Source: an uncultured Aquimarina sp. (GTDB lineage: Bacteria > Bacteroidota > Bacteroidia > Flavobacteriales > Flavobacteriaceae). Taken from it: 64,000 nt of DNA. The notes under the pieces are model-generated. The model had not been told where the DNA came from, did no database searches, and was given only the letters and a program-made list of their open reading frames with translations. The stretch spans positions 62,001 through 126,000 of the forward strand of contig CANLMN010000002.1 of the NCBI GenBank assembly GCA_947492105.1, in the 5' to 3' direction. Each line of letters begins with the position of its first letter. Position 1 is the stretch's first letter. This document shows, piece after piece, positions 55,315 to 63,477 of this stretch. A program made the position numbers and the translations under genes.

Positions 55315-58300
55315 CTATTCTTCGGAATCATAAATCTCCAATTCAGTGATTAAGGGTTTCTTTACTGCATCAATAATCAAAACTCTACATTTTGATGTCG
55401 TAATTCTATCAAAGCGATGCTCTTTTTTGCTACCACAAGTACTCCCTTCAAAAACATCTTTCCATCCACTGTCTGCCATATATTGAATTTTGTAATTCGA
55501 TATTGCATCACCATCTTCATCTATAACGATGGTATTAAAGGTCATTGATTTTATCCACTCTATTTCTAAATACTGATTTTGGGTCTTATCAGCTTGCCAC
55601 TTAGTAGCGCTATCCTCGTCATTTGCTCTAAAAGCCTCAAAAACTGGAAGTTTTTCTGTTTTTATAACCATAGAAGATGCATTCATTCTCCCTAAAGTCG
55701 CCAAATTTTTGGTTTTTTCTAAAGGTTCTGGAAACTTCGTTTTTGGCAATTTATCCACCCTAAAATTATACACTCCTGATGCCACACTAAATATAAGATA
55801 CGAACCCACAGCATCACTTTTTTCTTTACCAACGTAAGATATGTATTGTGAAGTTTCTGCTAGAACTCCCCCTTCTTTTACATCATTTTTGGTAAGAGCT
55901 GGCAGGTATATTTTTGCGGTTGTATTTATAGGTATTTCTATATGAAAGATTGCTCCTTCTTGCTGTTTTTTCCAATTTACAACCACATTTCCGTACATAG
56001 ATTTATAGGAAGTATTGGCATACGCTAAATCACCTACTACCGCTGGTTTGATAATCATATTTTGCATTCCCAAACTTTGGGGGTCTACACGGATACCTCC
56101 AAAACCTTTGACAAAATATCCTCCTATCCCTGTATAGCAGGTATGGATTTGGCTATTACCAATGGCCGACCAGCGTTCTGGCCATACGGTTTTGCCTTGT
56201 TCCAAAAAATAGCCATAACTTGGATGATGCTTATCTTTCAATAATTCATAAATCAAATCCATACGCTCACCAAACTCCAGAAAGTACCGTGTATATAAGG
56301 CTTGTCCAGAACTTCCGGTATCATAATATGGGAATTTGTATAATACATTATCTACTAAATTATCATATACTTTTTTCTTTTCACCATTAGGTGTAACCCC
56401 TGCTAATAGTGCAAATAACTGATTCACCTGTTGTCCGTTTCCGTATTTACCTGTCTCTGGATCATAGAGTAGTTTATGCGTCGCCTTTTGTTGTACCCTT
56501 AGACGATCTGCCAGGATCTTTGCATCCGCTGTTCTATCTAGAACTGTTGCAATTTTTACGGCATTATCCAACATAAAAGCATATACACAATTATTAAAAT
56601 GAATAGCTTCTGGGGAATTACTACTTGACCAAAAATTACCTCTGGGTGTACACCAATCACCCAAACCAGGAAACTCTCTTGCTCCTCGTTTTCCTGATTT
56701 TAAAGCACCACCAGTATCATAGTTCGAATTTTGATAGAGCCATGTCATCCATTTTTGCATTGATGTATAATTATCCTCCAAAACTTTTTTATCCCCTAAC
56801 ATTCTATAGGTCTCCCATATTGTCAACGGGTTATTGGCTTTCCACATCAGAAAAGGTCGATCTTGTTCATTGATGACCGCCCTTGTTCTCCCATCCGACA
56901 ATTGCGCATCTCTCGTATATTGCAGATACTGATCCATATAGGCTCCACTCTCAAAATTTGGTAATGCATCACCATACATTGCTGCTACAGTAACCTCTCC
57001 CCAACCACGTCTTTCTCGATGCGGACAATCGACCAAAATACCATCCATAGTATTGGCCAAGTATGTATTGAGATTAACATTATAGATCTTATTCAATTGC
57101 GAATCCGATGACTCAAAAGCACTAATCTGTTTCCGATCACTTGTCACGACGTACCCTTTTATATCCGACAATTTTGGTTTGTACTGCAACCCATACACTG
57201 TAATCCAGCGTCCGCCAGCTACATTAAACCGATTTGTAAATGTTCCTTTTCCTGAGGCACCAAAAATATACTTGCTTTTTTGTTTCCAATTCATAACCAA
57301 CTCGGTCTGATCACTTATTTCAAAAACAACAGAATCTCCAGCTTTGCCGTCATACAGATTCATTTCAAAAAAGCCTGTATAGTTTTCTCCCATATCTATT
57401 CGATACGTACCATCATCATTATCCTTAATTGCGATCGGGGTTATTTTTTTGAACTTTACTTGGGGTTCTACTAATTGCGCACTCAACTTTGCGGTTATTG
57501 GCTTGTGTAATGCACGCACTTTCTTATTCTTTCCTCCACCAAGCGCAAATCTCATATTATCCCCCTCAACTATTTTTGTGTTGAGCAGATTATGATCATA
57601 CACACGAACATTATCCCAATCACTATCATCATACGTCGCTGTATTCCAGTTATCCTCTTTTTTTCTATCATCGATAATTTCACCTCCAAATCGCAAAATG
57701 TCCCAATCTCCATAATAGGCACTATGGCTTTTTTTACACTTCCAACTTTTATCAGTGCTTACTACAATCTCTTCCTGCTCCGTCATAATTTCTGCCTGTG
57801 CTTTGAAGACAAAAGGTATATTTCTATACGCGCTAATACGTCTCCACCGTGCCCAACCTGCTGCATGCCAAACAGCAATAACATTATCACCTTTTTGAAG
57901 CTCTTCTGTTATATCATAGGTTAAGTACGGAATACGTTTCTTCATGTAAGACGACACAGGGTTCATGACATTTTCGGTGATTTTTTTTCCATTTACATAC
58001 AACTCATGATATCCAAAGGAGCCAACATGTACAAATGCTGTAGTTGCTTTTTGGGAGAGTATAAAATTCTTTCTGTACCAGTTGTGCTCTGTCTTTTTTT
58101 GATTTCCTTTATAGATCCATTCACCTTTCCAATCATTAGGTTCTAAGAGCCCCATTGAGAACCTTCCATTGGCACTCCAATCGGTACTTCTCTCCAAGGA
58201 GTCCCAAACTTTCACCTTCCAAAAGTATTGTTTTGCAGACTCCAACGCTTTTCCTTGATAGGTATTATTTACTGATTTATCAGACATTATTTTTCCAGAA

Positions 58301-58590
58301 TCCCAGAGATCACCAATGTTGGCATTTAAGTTTTTTAAACTACTAGCGACCAATATTTGATATGCTGTTTGTTTTTGTCCTCGTGTTGATTTTTGTTCTA
58401 CAAGTCTCCAGCTCAATCTTGGGTGTATGTTATCTATTCCCAAAGGATCGCTCCGATATTCGCATTTGAGATCTATAATTTTCACCGCCGTATTCTCAGT
58501 GGTATTACAGCCACCCATTAGAGTGGTTATCAATATCAAAAAAAACGTTTCTATTTTTTTCTTAAAATTTAATCGGTCTTTATTTTTCAT
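55315..58590 (-). CDS. Alpha-L-rhamnosidase, GH78, lipoprotein with C-terminal discoidin-like domain
   Basis: Releases L-rhamnose from polysaccharides or glycosides. The 1091-aa protein has a lipoprotein signal (lipobox MGGC). N-terminal rhamnosidase domains follow (DLKCEYRSDPLGIDNIHPRL near 40-60; RFSMGLLEPNDWKGEWI near 140). The (alpha/alpha)6 catalytic barrel spans about 480-830 and contains VDCPHRERRGWGE, the GH78 acid-residue block, and EFPGLGDWCTPRG. Next come the C-terminal beta domain (GIGGYFVKGFGGIRVDP) and a terminal about 110-residue F5/8-type domain (FRANDEDSATKWQADK ... PLITELEIYD). The ATG at 58590 is used; repeat D1 begins 24 bp upstream. Confidence 0.93.
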   Translation of the reverse strand: MKNKDRLNFKKKIETFFLILITTLMGGCNTTENTAVKIIDLKCEYRSDPLGIDNIHPRLSWRLVEQKSTRGQKQTAYQILVASSLKNLNANIGDLWDSGKIMSDKSVNNTYQGKALESAKQYFWKVKVWDSLERSTDWSANGRFSMGLLEPNDWKGEWIYKGNQKKTEHNWYRKNFILSQKATTAFVHVGSFGYHELYVNGKKITENVMNPVSSYMKKRIPYLTYDITEELQKGDNVIAVWHAAGWARWRRISAYRNIPFVFKAQAEIMTEQEEIVVSTDKSWKCKKSHSAYYGDWDILRFGGEIIDDRKKEDNWNTATYDDSDWDNVRVYDHNLLNTKIVEGDNMRFALGGGKNKKVRALHKPITAKLSAQLVEPQVKFKKITPIAIKDNDDGTYRIDMGENYTGFFEMNLYDGKAGDSVVFEISDQTELVMNWKQKSKYIFGASGKGTFTNRFNVAGGRWITVYGLQYKPKLSDIKGYVVTSDRKQISAFESSDSQLNKIYNVNLNTYLANTMDGILVDCPHRERRGWGEVTVAAMYGDALPNFESGAYMDQYLQYTRDAQLSDGRTRAVINEQDRPFLMWKANNPLTIWETYRMLGDKKVLEDNYTSMQKWMTWLYQNSNYDTGGALKSGKRGAREFPGLGDWCTPRGNFWSSSNSPEAIHFNNCVYAFMLDNAVKIATVLDRTADAKILADRLRVQQKATHKLLYDPETGKYGNGQQVNQLFALLAGVTPNGEKKKVYDNLVDNVLYKFPYYDTGSSGQALYTRYFLEFGERMDLIYELLKDKHHPSYGYFLEQGKTVWPERWSAIGNSQIHTCYTGIGGYFVKGFGGIRVDPQSLGMQNMIIKPAVVGDLAYANTSYKSMYGNVVVNWKKQQEGAIFHIEIPINTTAKIYLPALTKNDVKEGGVLAETSQYISYVGKEKSDAVGSYLIFSVASGVYNFRVDKLPKTKFPEPLEKTKNLATLGRMNASSMVIKTEKLPVFEAFRANDEDSATKWQADKTQNQYLEIEWIKSMTFNTIVIDEDGDAISNYKIQYMADSGWKDVFEGSTCGSKKEHRFDRITTSKCRVLIIDAVKKPLITELEIYDSEE

Positions 58591-58613
58591 CAATCTCTTA
58601 TCTATGAACTCCT

Positions 58614-58765
58614 TTTGGTTTTTTCTTTTTCTTTAAAATATGAATCAAATACCCCATGTTTCATTGCTTTTCTCATCCGTAGTACTGCTATGAATTTCAA
58701 AAAGTGTTTTATCTGGTCAAATTTTATCTCATTGTGGATCCACAATGAAAAGTCAGGATACGTTC
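58614..58765. repeat. Repeat D, copy D1
   Basis: About 152 bp from GAACTCCTTTTGGTTTTTTC to AAAAGTCAGGATACG. Shares with D2 GCTTTTCTCATCCGTAGT and the segments CTGCTATGAATTT and TCAAATTTTATCTCATT. It starts 24 bp before the GH78 start codon. No clear terminal inverted repeats. Confidence 0.75.
58729..58748. promoter_or_regulatory. Perfect 20-bp palindrome inside repeat D1
   Basis: TCATTGTGGATCCACAATGA is an exact palindrome 139 bp upstream of the GH78 start. D2 and D3 lack it at the corresponding place, so it is specific to D1. It is a plausible dimer binding site; the binding protein is unknown. Confidence 0.5.
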
Positions 58766-59124
58766 TATTATTATAAATTTCGAAAATGCGTTTACAACAT
58801 TATGAAATGGTTTAATCTTTTTGCAATCGCTACAAACACGCCCTCTTTTACTTAATTTTTGCCTTTGACATTAACTCTTAGTATCTTTTATGGAACACAA
58901 GAAACACTTCTATTGCTCAAAAAAACACTTGATATCACGACCAATTGACATCTCCTTTCAGTCGATCCTATCAGAATAAACAAAACTGAAACCTTTTTCT
59001 GGTAGTTTATAATTTTCAATCAAGCCGATCCGATTTTGAATTCATCACCACAGCGTCGGTATGCTTCTCTAGATTTTCAGAATAAAAATGAACCATAGTG
59101 CTGCTTAACTTCATTTCTCTTTTC

Positions 59125-59280
59125 GAACTCATCTTGATTTTTTCTTTTCCCAAAAAATAAATCAAATTCGCCTATCTTTCGTTGCTTTTCTCATCCGTAG
59201 TGTTGCTATGAATTTTAAAAGGCACTTTTGATCAAATTTTATCTCATTTTCGGTCACTATCAAAAAGTCAGGCTAAGCTC
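59125..59280. repeat. Repeat D, copy D2
   Basis: About 156 bp from GAACTCATCTTGATTTTTTC to AAAAAGTCAGGCTAAGCTC, same orientation as D1 and 511 bp from it. Centre CCGTAGTGTTGCTATG. It ends 219 bp before the AraC-family gene. Confidence 0.75.
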
Positions 59281-59499
59281 TTCTATAACCAATGCAAAAC
59301 CCAACTACATTTGCATAAATTAAATCATTTTTTAAAAACTAAAATATCGAAAATTCGCAGGCTGCCTCTCCGTATTTTTGTATGTTAAAATAGCAGCACA
59401 CGGTTCAAACCCTAATCATACTTTAAAACATGCATAAATTTCGATAATTAAACTACAGTTACCAATTAACAATTTGATATATTAGTTGCACAAAATGAC

Positions 59500-60384
59500 A
59501 TGAAAAACACGTATCGAAAATACTTGATGGTCTTTGAAAAAGACAAAGCATGGGGCTTTTATATAAACAATCTAGGACGGACTGTTATCAAAAAGCATCA
59601 GCAATACCCTCCAAGAGATCACCCAGACAATTATGTCTTTACTTGGGAGAAAGGTCGTGTTTTAAATGAGTTTCATGTAGTTCTTATTACCAAAGGCAAG
59701 GGTGTTTTTGAAAGCAAGGCAACAGGCAAGATAAAGATCTCGGATGGCGATGTATTTTTGCTATTCCCCGGAGTTTGGCACAGTTATAAGCCTTCTAAAA
59801 AAACAGGATGGACAGAACGCTGGGTTGGATTTTCTGGAACTATTGCAAACCAGTTTTTGGCCAACGGTTTTTTCTCTGCTGACACCCCTGTCATTTCCAA
59901 ATGTCATAAAACAGCTGTACTTAATCACTTCAACGCACTTTTTAAATTATTTGACGAAGAACCCTTTGGTTTTCAAAGACTGGCATCTGGTATTTGCATT
60001 CAACTAATGGGAGAATTACACAACATACAGCAAGGCGGCAATAACATTCAGAATCTAAATTCTATTGTACTACATACAAAAAAGTTAATGTATGAGCATA
60101 TCACCAGCTCCATTGATTTGGCCAAAATAGCATCTGATTTGGGCGTAAGTTATTCCAAATTTCGATTAGATTTCAAAAAACAAACAGGGGTATCACCTTT
60201 ACAATACTTTTTATTTCTTAAAATTGAAAAATCAAAAGAACTACTCATACAGACAGATAAAACCCAGAAAGAAATTGCTTTCGAACTGGGTTTTGAATCT
60301 GATTATTATTTCAACAGACTATTCAAAAGAAAAACTGGTTTGGCTCCTGGGCAGTTTAGAAATAGCAGTAAAAACCACCTTTAG
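59500..60384 (+). CDS. AraC family transcriptional regulator
   Basis: A 294-aa one-component regulator. The N-terminal cupin-type sensor domain (about 1-165) includes HVVLITKGKGVFESKATGKI and a DGDVFLLFPGVWHSYKPS pocket strand. The C-terminal double helix-turn-helix (about 195-290) shows DLAKIASDLGVSYSKFRLDF and EIAFELGFESDYYFNRLFKR, ending KTGLAPGQFR. It is divergent from the GH78 gene across a repeat-rich 909-bp spacer and convergent with the next gene. It likely senses rhamnose or an oligosaccharide and controls the locus, by inference from position. Confidence 0.93.
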   Translation: MKNTYRKYLMVFEKDKAWGFYINNLGRTVIKKHQQYPPRDHPDNYVFTWEKGRVLNEFHVVLITKGKGVFESKATGKIKISDGDVFLLFPGVWHSYKPSKKTGWTERWVGFSGTIANQFLANGFFSADTPVISKCHKTAVLNHFNALFKLFDEEPFGFQRLASGICIQLMGELHNIQQGGNNIQNLNSIVLHTKKLMYEHITSSIDLAKIASDLGVSYSKFRLDFKKQTGVSPLQYFLFLKIEKSKELLIQTDKTQKEIAFELGFESDYYFNRLFKRKTGLAPGQFRNSSKNHL

Positions 60385-60395
60385 CACACACCTGA

Positions 60396-62312
60396 TCAGC
60401 TTACAGTTATCGTCATTGACACCTCCTTGATATCCTTTGTAAAAAAAGCTTCTATAGGCACAGCTTCTACCCCTGGTACCATATTAAAAGTTCTACTACC
60501 CGAGATTTCTTTTATCCCTAGAGGCACATTGGATTTTATATGCACCAGACCTTCTGGTTTTTTGATCGTGATTTCCTTGGCATTAACCCTAGTAACCGCC
60601 TCTCCAGTTGGCGAAGCGATTGGCAAGACAAATGCCGTTGGTTCCGCTATTAACTGATCTGTTTTGACCTGTATCTGTAGAGCTTCGACACTACATTTAT
60701 AAGCTATCTCAAAATCCGAAGCTGTTTCCATGACAACTGCGCGATCCTTGTTTTTGAGTTTTACATCCGTCATAAGTGCTATCTCACCCTTGCTGTCGGT
60801 AGACGTTATATTAGCGGTCAAATCGAACAAATTAGTATACCAATCATCGTTTTTGAATGTTTCTATTCTTGGTGTCAATGCTATGTCTTTTCCTGGTGCT
60901 GGTTGCTGATTATACTTTTCTACCATGTGATATACAGCCATACTTGCAGCACACAACAATCCTACCTTGTTATGATACAACATTCCCAAAGAACCACCTG
61001 TTGCCTGACGGAAATCATATTTGTAATGATATTCTGCATCATAAGCACTTATGGTACCCCTCCAATCTCCACGAGCAAATAGAGAGACATCTAAGTCCTT
61101 AAAATATTTTATTCCATCAGCGGTACTCCTCGGCAAAGGTGTTTCTTTATTGATCTCAGGCAAATGTTTCCAATGATCTAATAAAGCTGCTAATGGTTTG
61201 GCATGTGCGAATGTATGATGCACACATGGTGGAACACCATGCGTAATATAATGTGGCCCTCCATGAATTAATCCATCAGCTGTACACTGTCTCAACAGCT
61301 CTGTGTTTTTTACTGCAGCCGTACCGAATGCAGGATTAATATGTGCCATCATAGCAAATGCAGGTTGACTACCATCACAGGTACGACTCCCCCAATAGCT
61401 CCATTTGTACTGTCGAGTACCCCAACTATTATCCCAAGCCCCATCTGGGAGCATAAACTCCAAGTGACTATTAAGTGATTTTGTAACCAGTTGTAATAAA
61501 TCGTCATCTTTTTCCTTGAGCGCGTACATGACAAGACTATTAAGTGTCTCTTCAACATTATACCCTAGATCTACACCATGCAACCCTTTTGCACTTAGTT
61601 TACTCGAACTTTTTTTACATTCTCCAAACAGTAATGTTTCATTGGCAGTAAAATAGGATTTTACCCCCTCAGCCAATGTTTTACTCTTGGCTATAAAAGA
61701 TTCATTTTTGAGAACATTACCAATTAGATTCAACCCATATATAGCTGTTCCTCCATAATTTATATTTGTAAAAGAAATCGTAAAGGTATCGTGAATGTAT
61801 TGTCCAGCCCTCTCTAATCGTTTTGTCCAAGTACCTAATAATTCTTTATCCAAAACATGACCATGATAATGTAAAGCTTCTGCCAAGGCGATCGCTCCAA
61901 AAACCGTTATACCTTTCCAAGATTTGGGATTAGGAACAACTGTCCAAGCTCCATTTTCTTGAGATACGTTATTTTCTGCCCATTCCATAACCAAAACGGC
62001 CGCTTCGATATACTTTTTGTCTCCAGAAACATCTGCCATATACAAAAACGGATAAACTGCATCCATACATCGACCATGAATATGCGAACAAGCAGGACAA
62101 CCTAGTGCACCATGTTCCTTTATATCAGAGGGATTATTAATCTGCACTTTGATCATACCATCACACCAATCTTTCAATAGCTCTGAGGTTAGATTTTTGA
62201 ACTCCAATGAATGTTCTTGGTGTTCTGCGCAAGCATTTAACATACTCATTGCTGGCAGTGAAAAACTCACTCCTGCTAATGTCGAAAGTTGTATGAAATT
62301 ACGTCTTTTCAT
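60396..62312 (-). CDS. Large lipoprotein with predicted alpha/alpha-toroid, unassigned
   Basis: A 638-aa protein with a Tat-like start (MKRRNFIQLSTLAG) running into a lipobox (MLNAC, Cys28). Residues about 40-440 look like an all-helical toroid as in many polysaccharide lyases and hydrolases: GALGCPACSHIHGRCMDAVY near 68-87, NPKSWKGITVFGAIALAEAL, MLPDGAWDNSWGTRQYKWSY near 293-312, and PCVHHTFAHAKPLAALLDHW. The last about 150 residues are beta-rich (IALMTDVKLKNKDRAVVME). The conserved-looking Cys/His (CPAC, HGRC, CVHH) may be structural or metal ligands. I do not recognise a CAZy family. Context suggests a carbohydrate enzyme working with GH78. Confidence 0.6.
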   Translation of the reverse strand: MKRRNFIQLSTLAGVSFSLPAMSMLNACAEHQEHSLEFKNLTSELLKDWCDGMIKVQINNPSDIKEHGALGCPACSHIHGRCMDAVYPFLYMADVSGDKKYIEAAVLVMEWAENNVSQENGAWTVVPNPKSWKGITVFGAIALAEALHYHGHVLDKELLGTWTKRLERAGQYIHDTFTISFTNINYGGTAIYGLNLIGNVLKNESFIAKSKTLAEGVKSYFTANETLLFGECKKSSSKLSAKGLHGVDLGYNVEETLNSLVMYALKEKDDDLLQLVTKSLNSHLEFMLPDGAWDNSWGTRQYKWSYWGSRTCDGSQPAFAMMAHINPAFGTAAVKNTELLRQCTADGLIHGGPHYITHGVPPCVHHTFAHAKPLAALLDHWKHLPEINKETPLPRSTADGIKYFKDLDVSLFARGDWRGTISAYDAEYHYKYDFRQATGGSLGMLYHNKVGLLCAASMAVYHMVEKYNQQPAPGKDIALTPRIETFKNDDWYTNLFDLTANITSTDSKGEIALMTDVKLKNKDRAVVMETASDFEIAYKCSVEALQIQVKTDQLIAEPTAFVLPIASPTGEAVTRVNAKEITIKKPEGLVHIKSNVPLGIKEISGSRTFNMVPGVEAVPIEAFFTKDIKEVSMTITVS

Positions 62313-62465
62313 TTTTTGTATTTTATTATGTCTCGATGTATTGAGTTGTTCCTCTACATCCTTATTTAATTTACAGAAGTGATCTTCTTTATATTTTAAA
62401 GCTCTTGGCTATTACGTATTGTTTTGTCAAAACACCCTAATCTTGTCACCTCAATTTAGGGCTAA

Positions 62466-62678
62466 TACCATTTGAAAAATAGTTCCATTATTTTGACACC
62501 ATTTATCCTTTTAATTTACTGGGATAAAATTTTCTTTTTTCGCCTCAGCTTCAGCATAAAAATAAACTATGGCTATGCTTAATGTTTCTGCTGAAGCTGA
62601 AACAAAAAAATCTTAATTTTTCTTTCCGGTAAATTCAAACAACAAATGGTTTGATCTACAATTACATTTTAACTAGTA
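62466..62678. mobile_element. MITE-like element, family B, copy B7 (deleted remnant), interrupted by A7
   Basis: Only about 31 bp of the left end (TACCATTTGAAAAATAG ... TTTTGA) and about 25 bp of the right end (TCTACAATTACATTTTAACT) remain, with A7 between. Left flank TAA. Without A7 it is about 55 bp. Confidence 0.78.
62497..62651. mobile_element. MITE-like element, family A, copy A7, nested in B7
   Basis: 155 bp from CACCATTTATCC to CAAATGGTT, with AGCTTCAGCA / TGCTGAAGCT arms and a slightly shortened centre (AACTATGGCTATGC). Flanked by TGA at 62494-62496 and 62652-62654. B copies have a single TTTTGAYCTAC here. Confidence 0.88.
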
Positions 62679-62702
62679 CAAAAAGCTATCAAGAAGCTTT
62701 CA

Positions 62703-62850
62703 GTTCTTGACTCTTTCTTTTCCCTACAAAACGAATCAAATTCGCCCATATTTCGTTCCTTTTCTTAATCGTGGCACTGCTCCAAATCTCAGAAAGTGCC
62801 TGATCCGATCAAATTTCACCCCATTTTTGGTCGATTATAAAAAGTAAAGA
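62703..62850. repeat. Repeat D, copy D3 (more diverged)
   Basis: About 148 bp sharing TTTCTTTTCCCTA, AATCAAATTCGCC, TTTCGTT, AAAGTGCC, GATCAAATTT and CATTTTTGGTC with D2, same orientation. It lies about 390 bp upstream of the large lipoprotein gene. Confidence 0.65.
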
Positions 62851-62987
62851 TGAATTTGATATTTAGAATACTCAAAGATCTATTAATTTCTTTATAGATT
62901 AAGACAATTCTACATAAATTTAAAAATAACAGCAATTAGCATTATTTGTCTAAAAACGTGCCCTTTTATCAAATCAACCACCTAATA

Positions 62988-63146
62988 CCAAGTTAGCTAT
63001 ATAATCGTGCACATCGACTTCTTCTTTTTTCATCTAAATGCCTTGTTGATATACTCCATAGCTAAGGTTATGCAATAGCATCACGGTGTGCTTACATAAA
63101 AAATAACCGTGTCATTCATACGAATTTATATACCTAAATAGGTATA
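62988..63146. mobile_element. MITE-like element, family C, copy C3
   Basis: 159 bp from TACCAAGTTAGCTATA to CCTAAATAGGTA, core CATAGCTAAGGTTATGC. Flanked by TAA at 62985-62987 and 63147-63149. Best-preserved C copy. Confidence 0.9.
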
Positions 63147-63319
63147 ACACCAAAAAGACTTACGCTCTATCCATATACACATCCAATTTATACATCCCAA
63201 AACTACTATTGTCCACTAAAACCACGGTATTTTTATTTAAAAAACAACCAAAAATATTACTACGCTAAATCGATGTTCTTGCATTTAAAAACAGGAGCGC
63301 ATCCCACAAAATATCGTTA

Positions 63320-63361
63320 AAAAAAAGCCAGTAACTTATAGACCAAGTACTGACTTTTTTA
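63320..63361 (-). terminator. Intrinsic terminator downstream of the right-end T9SS cargo gene
   Basis: Minus strand GTCAGTACTT ... AAGTTACTGGC (one bulge) followed by TTTTTT, about 117 bp after the stop codon. Confidence 0.85.
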
Positions 63362-63477
63362 TTTCTCTTTTAAAAGAAACTTTTTGGCACTCTATTACTG
63401 ATTTTTATCAAAAACCATTCCACTTACACTTTGAACATTAACCACTACATCCAAAGCATAAATGGAAGTCTAAAAAC

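Larger units (their letters stand above)
58591..59499. other. 909-bp divergent spacer between the GH78 and AraC genes
   Basis: No gene recognised. It holds repeats D1 and D2, a perfect 20-bp palindrome at 58729-58748 and, near 59080-59112, a stretch (ATAAAAATGAACCATAG) that resembles the centre of family A without its ends. It is the natural place for carbohydrate-dependent control of both genes. Confidence 0.5.

Noticed and set aside
2455-63149. Reading the A/B/C repeats as a CRISPR array or as transcription terminators
   Set aside because: They are dispersed, palindromic and of three sequences rather than evenly spaced direct repeats. Nested insertion with TNA duplication fits mobile elements, and they lack consistent T-runs or placement at operon ends.
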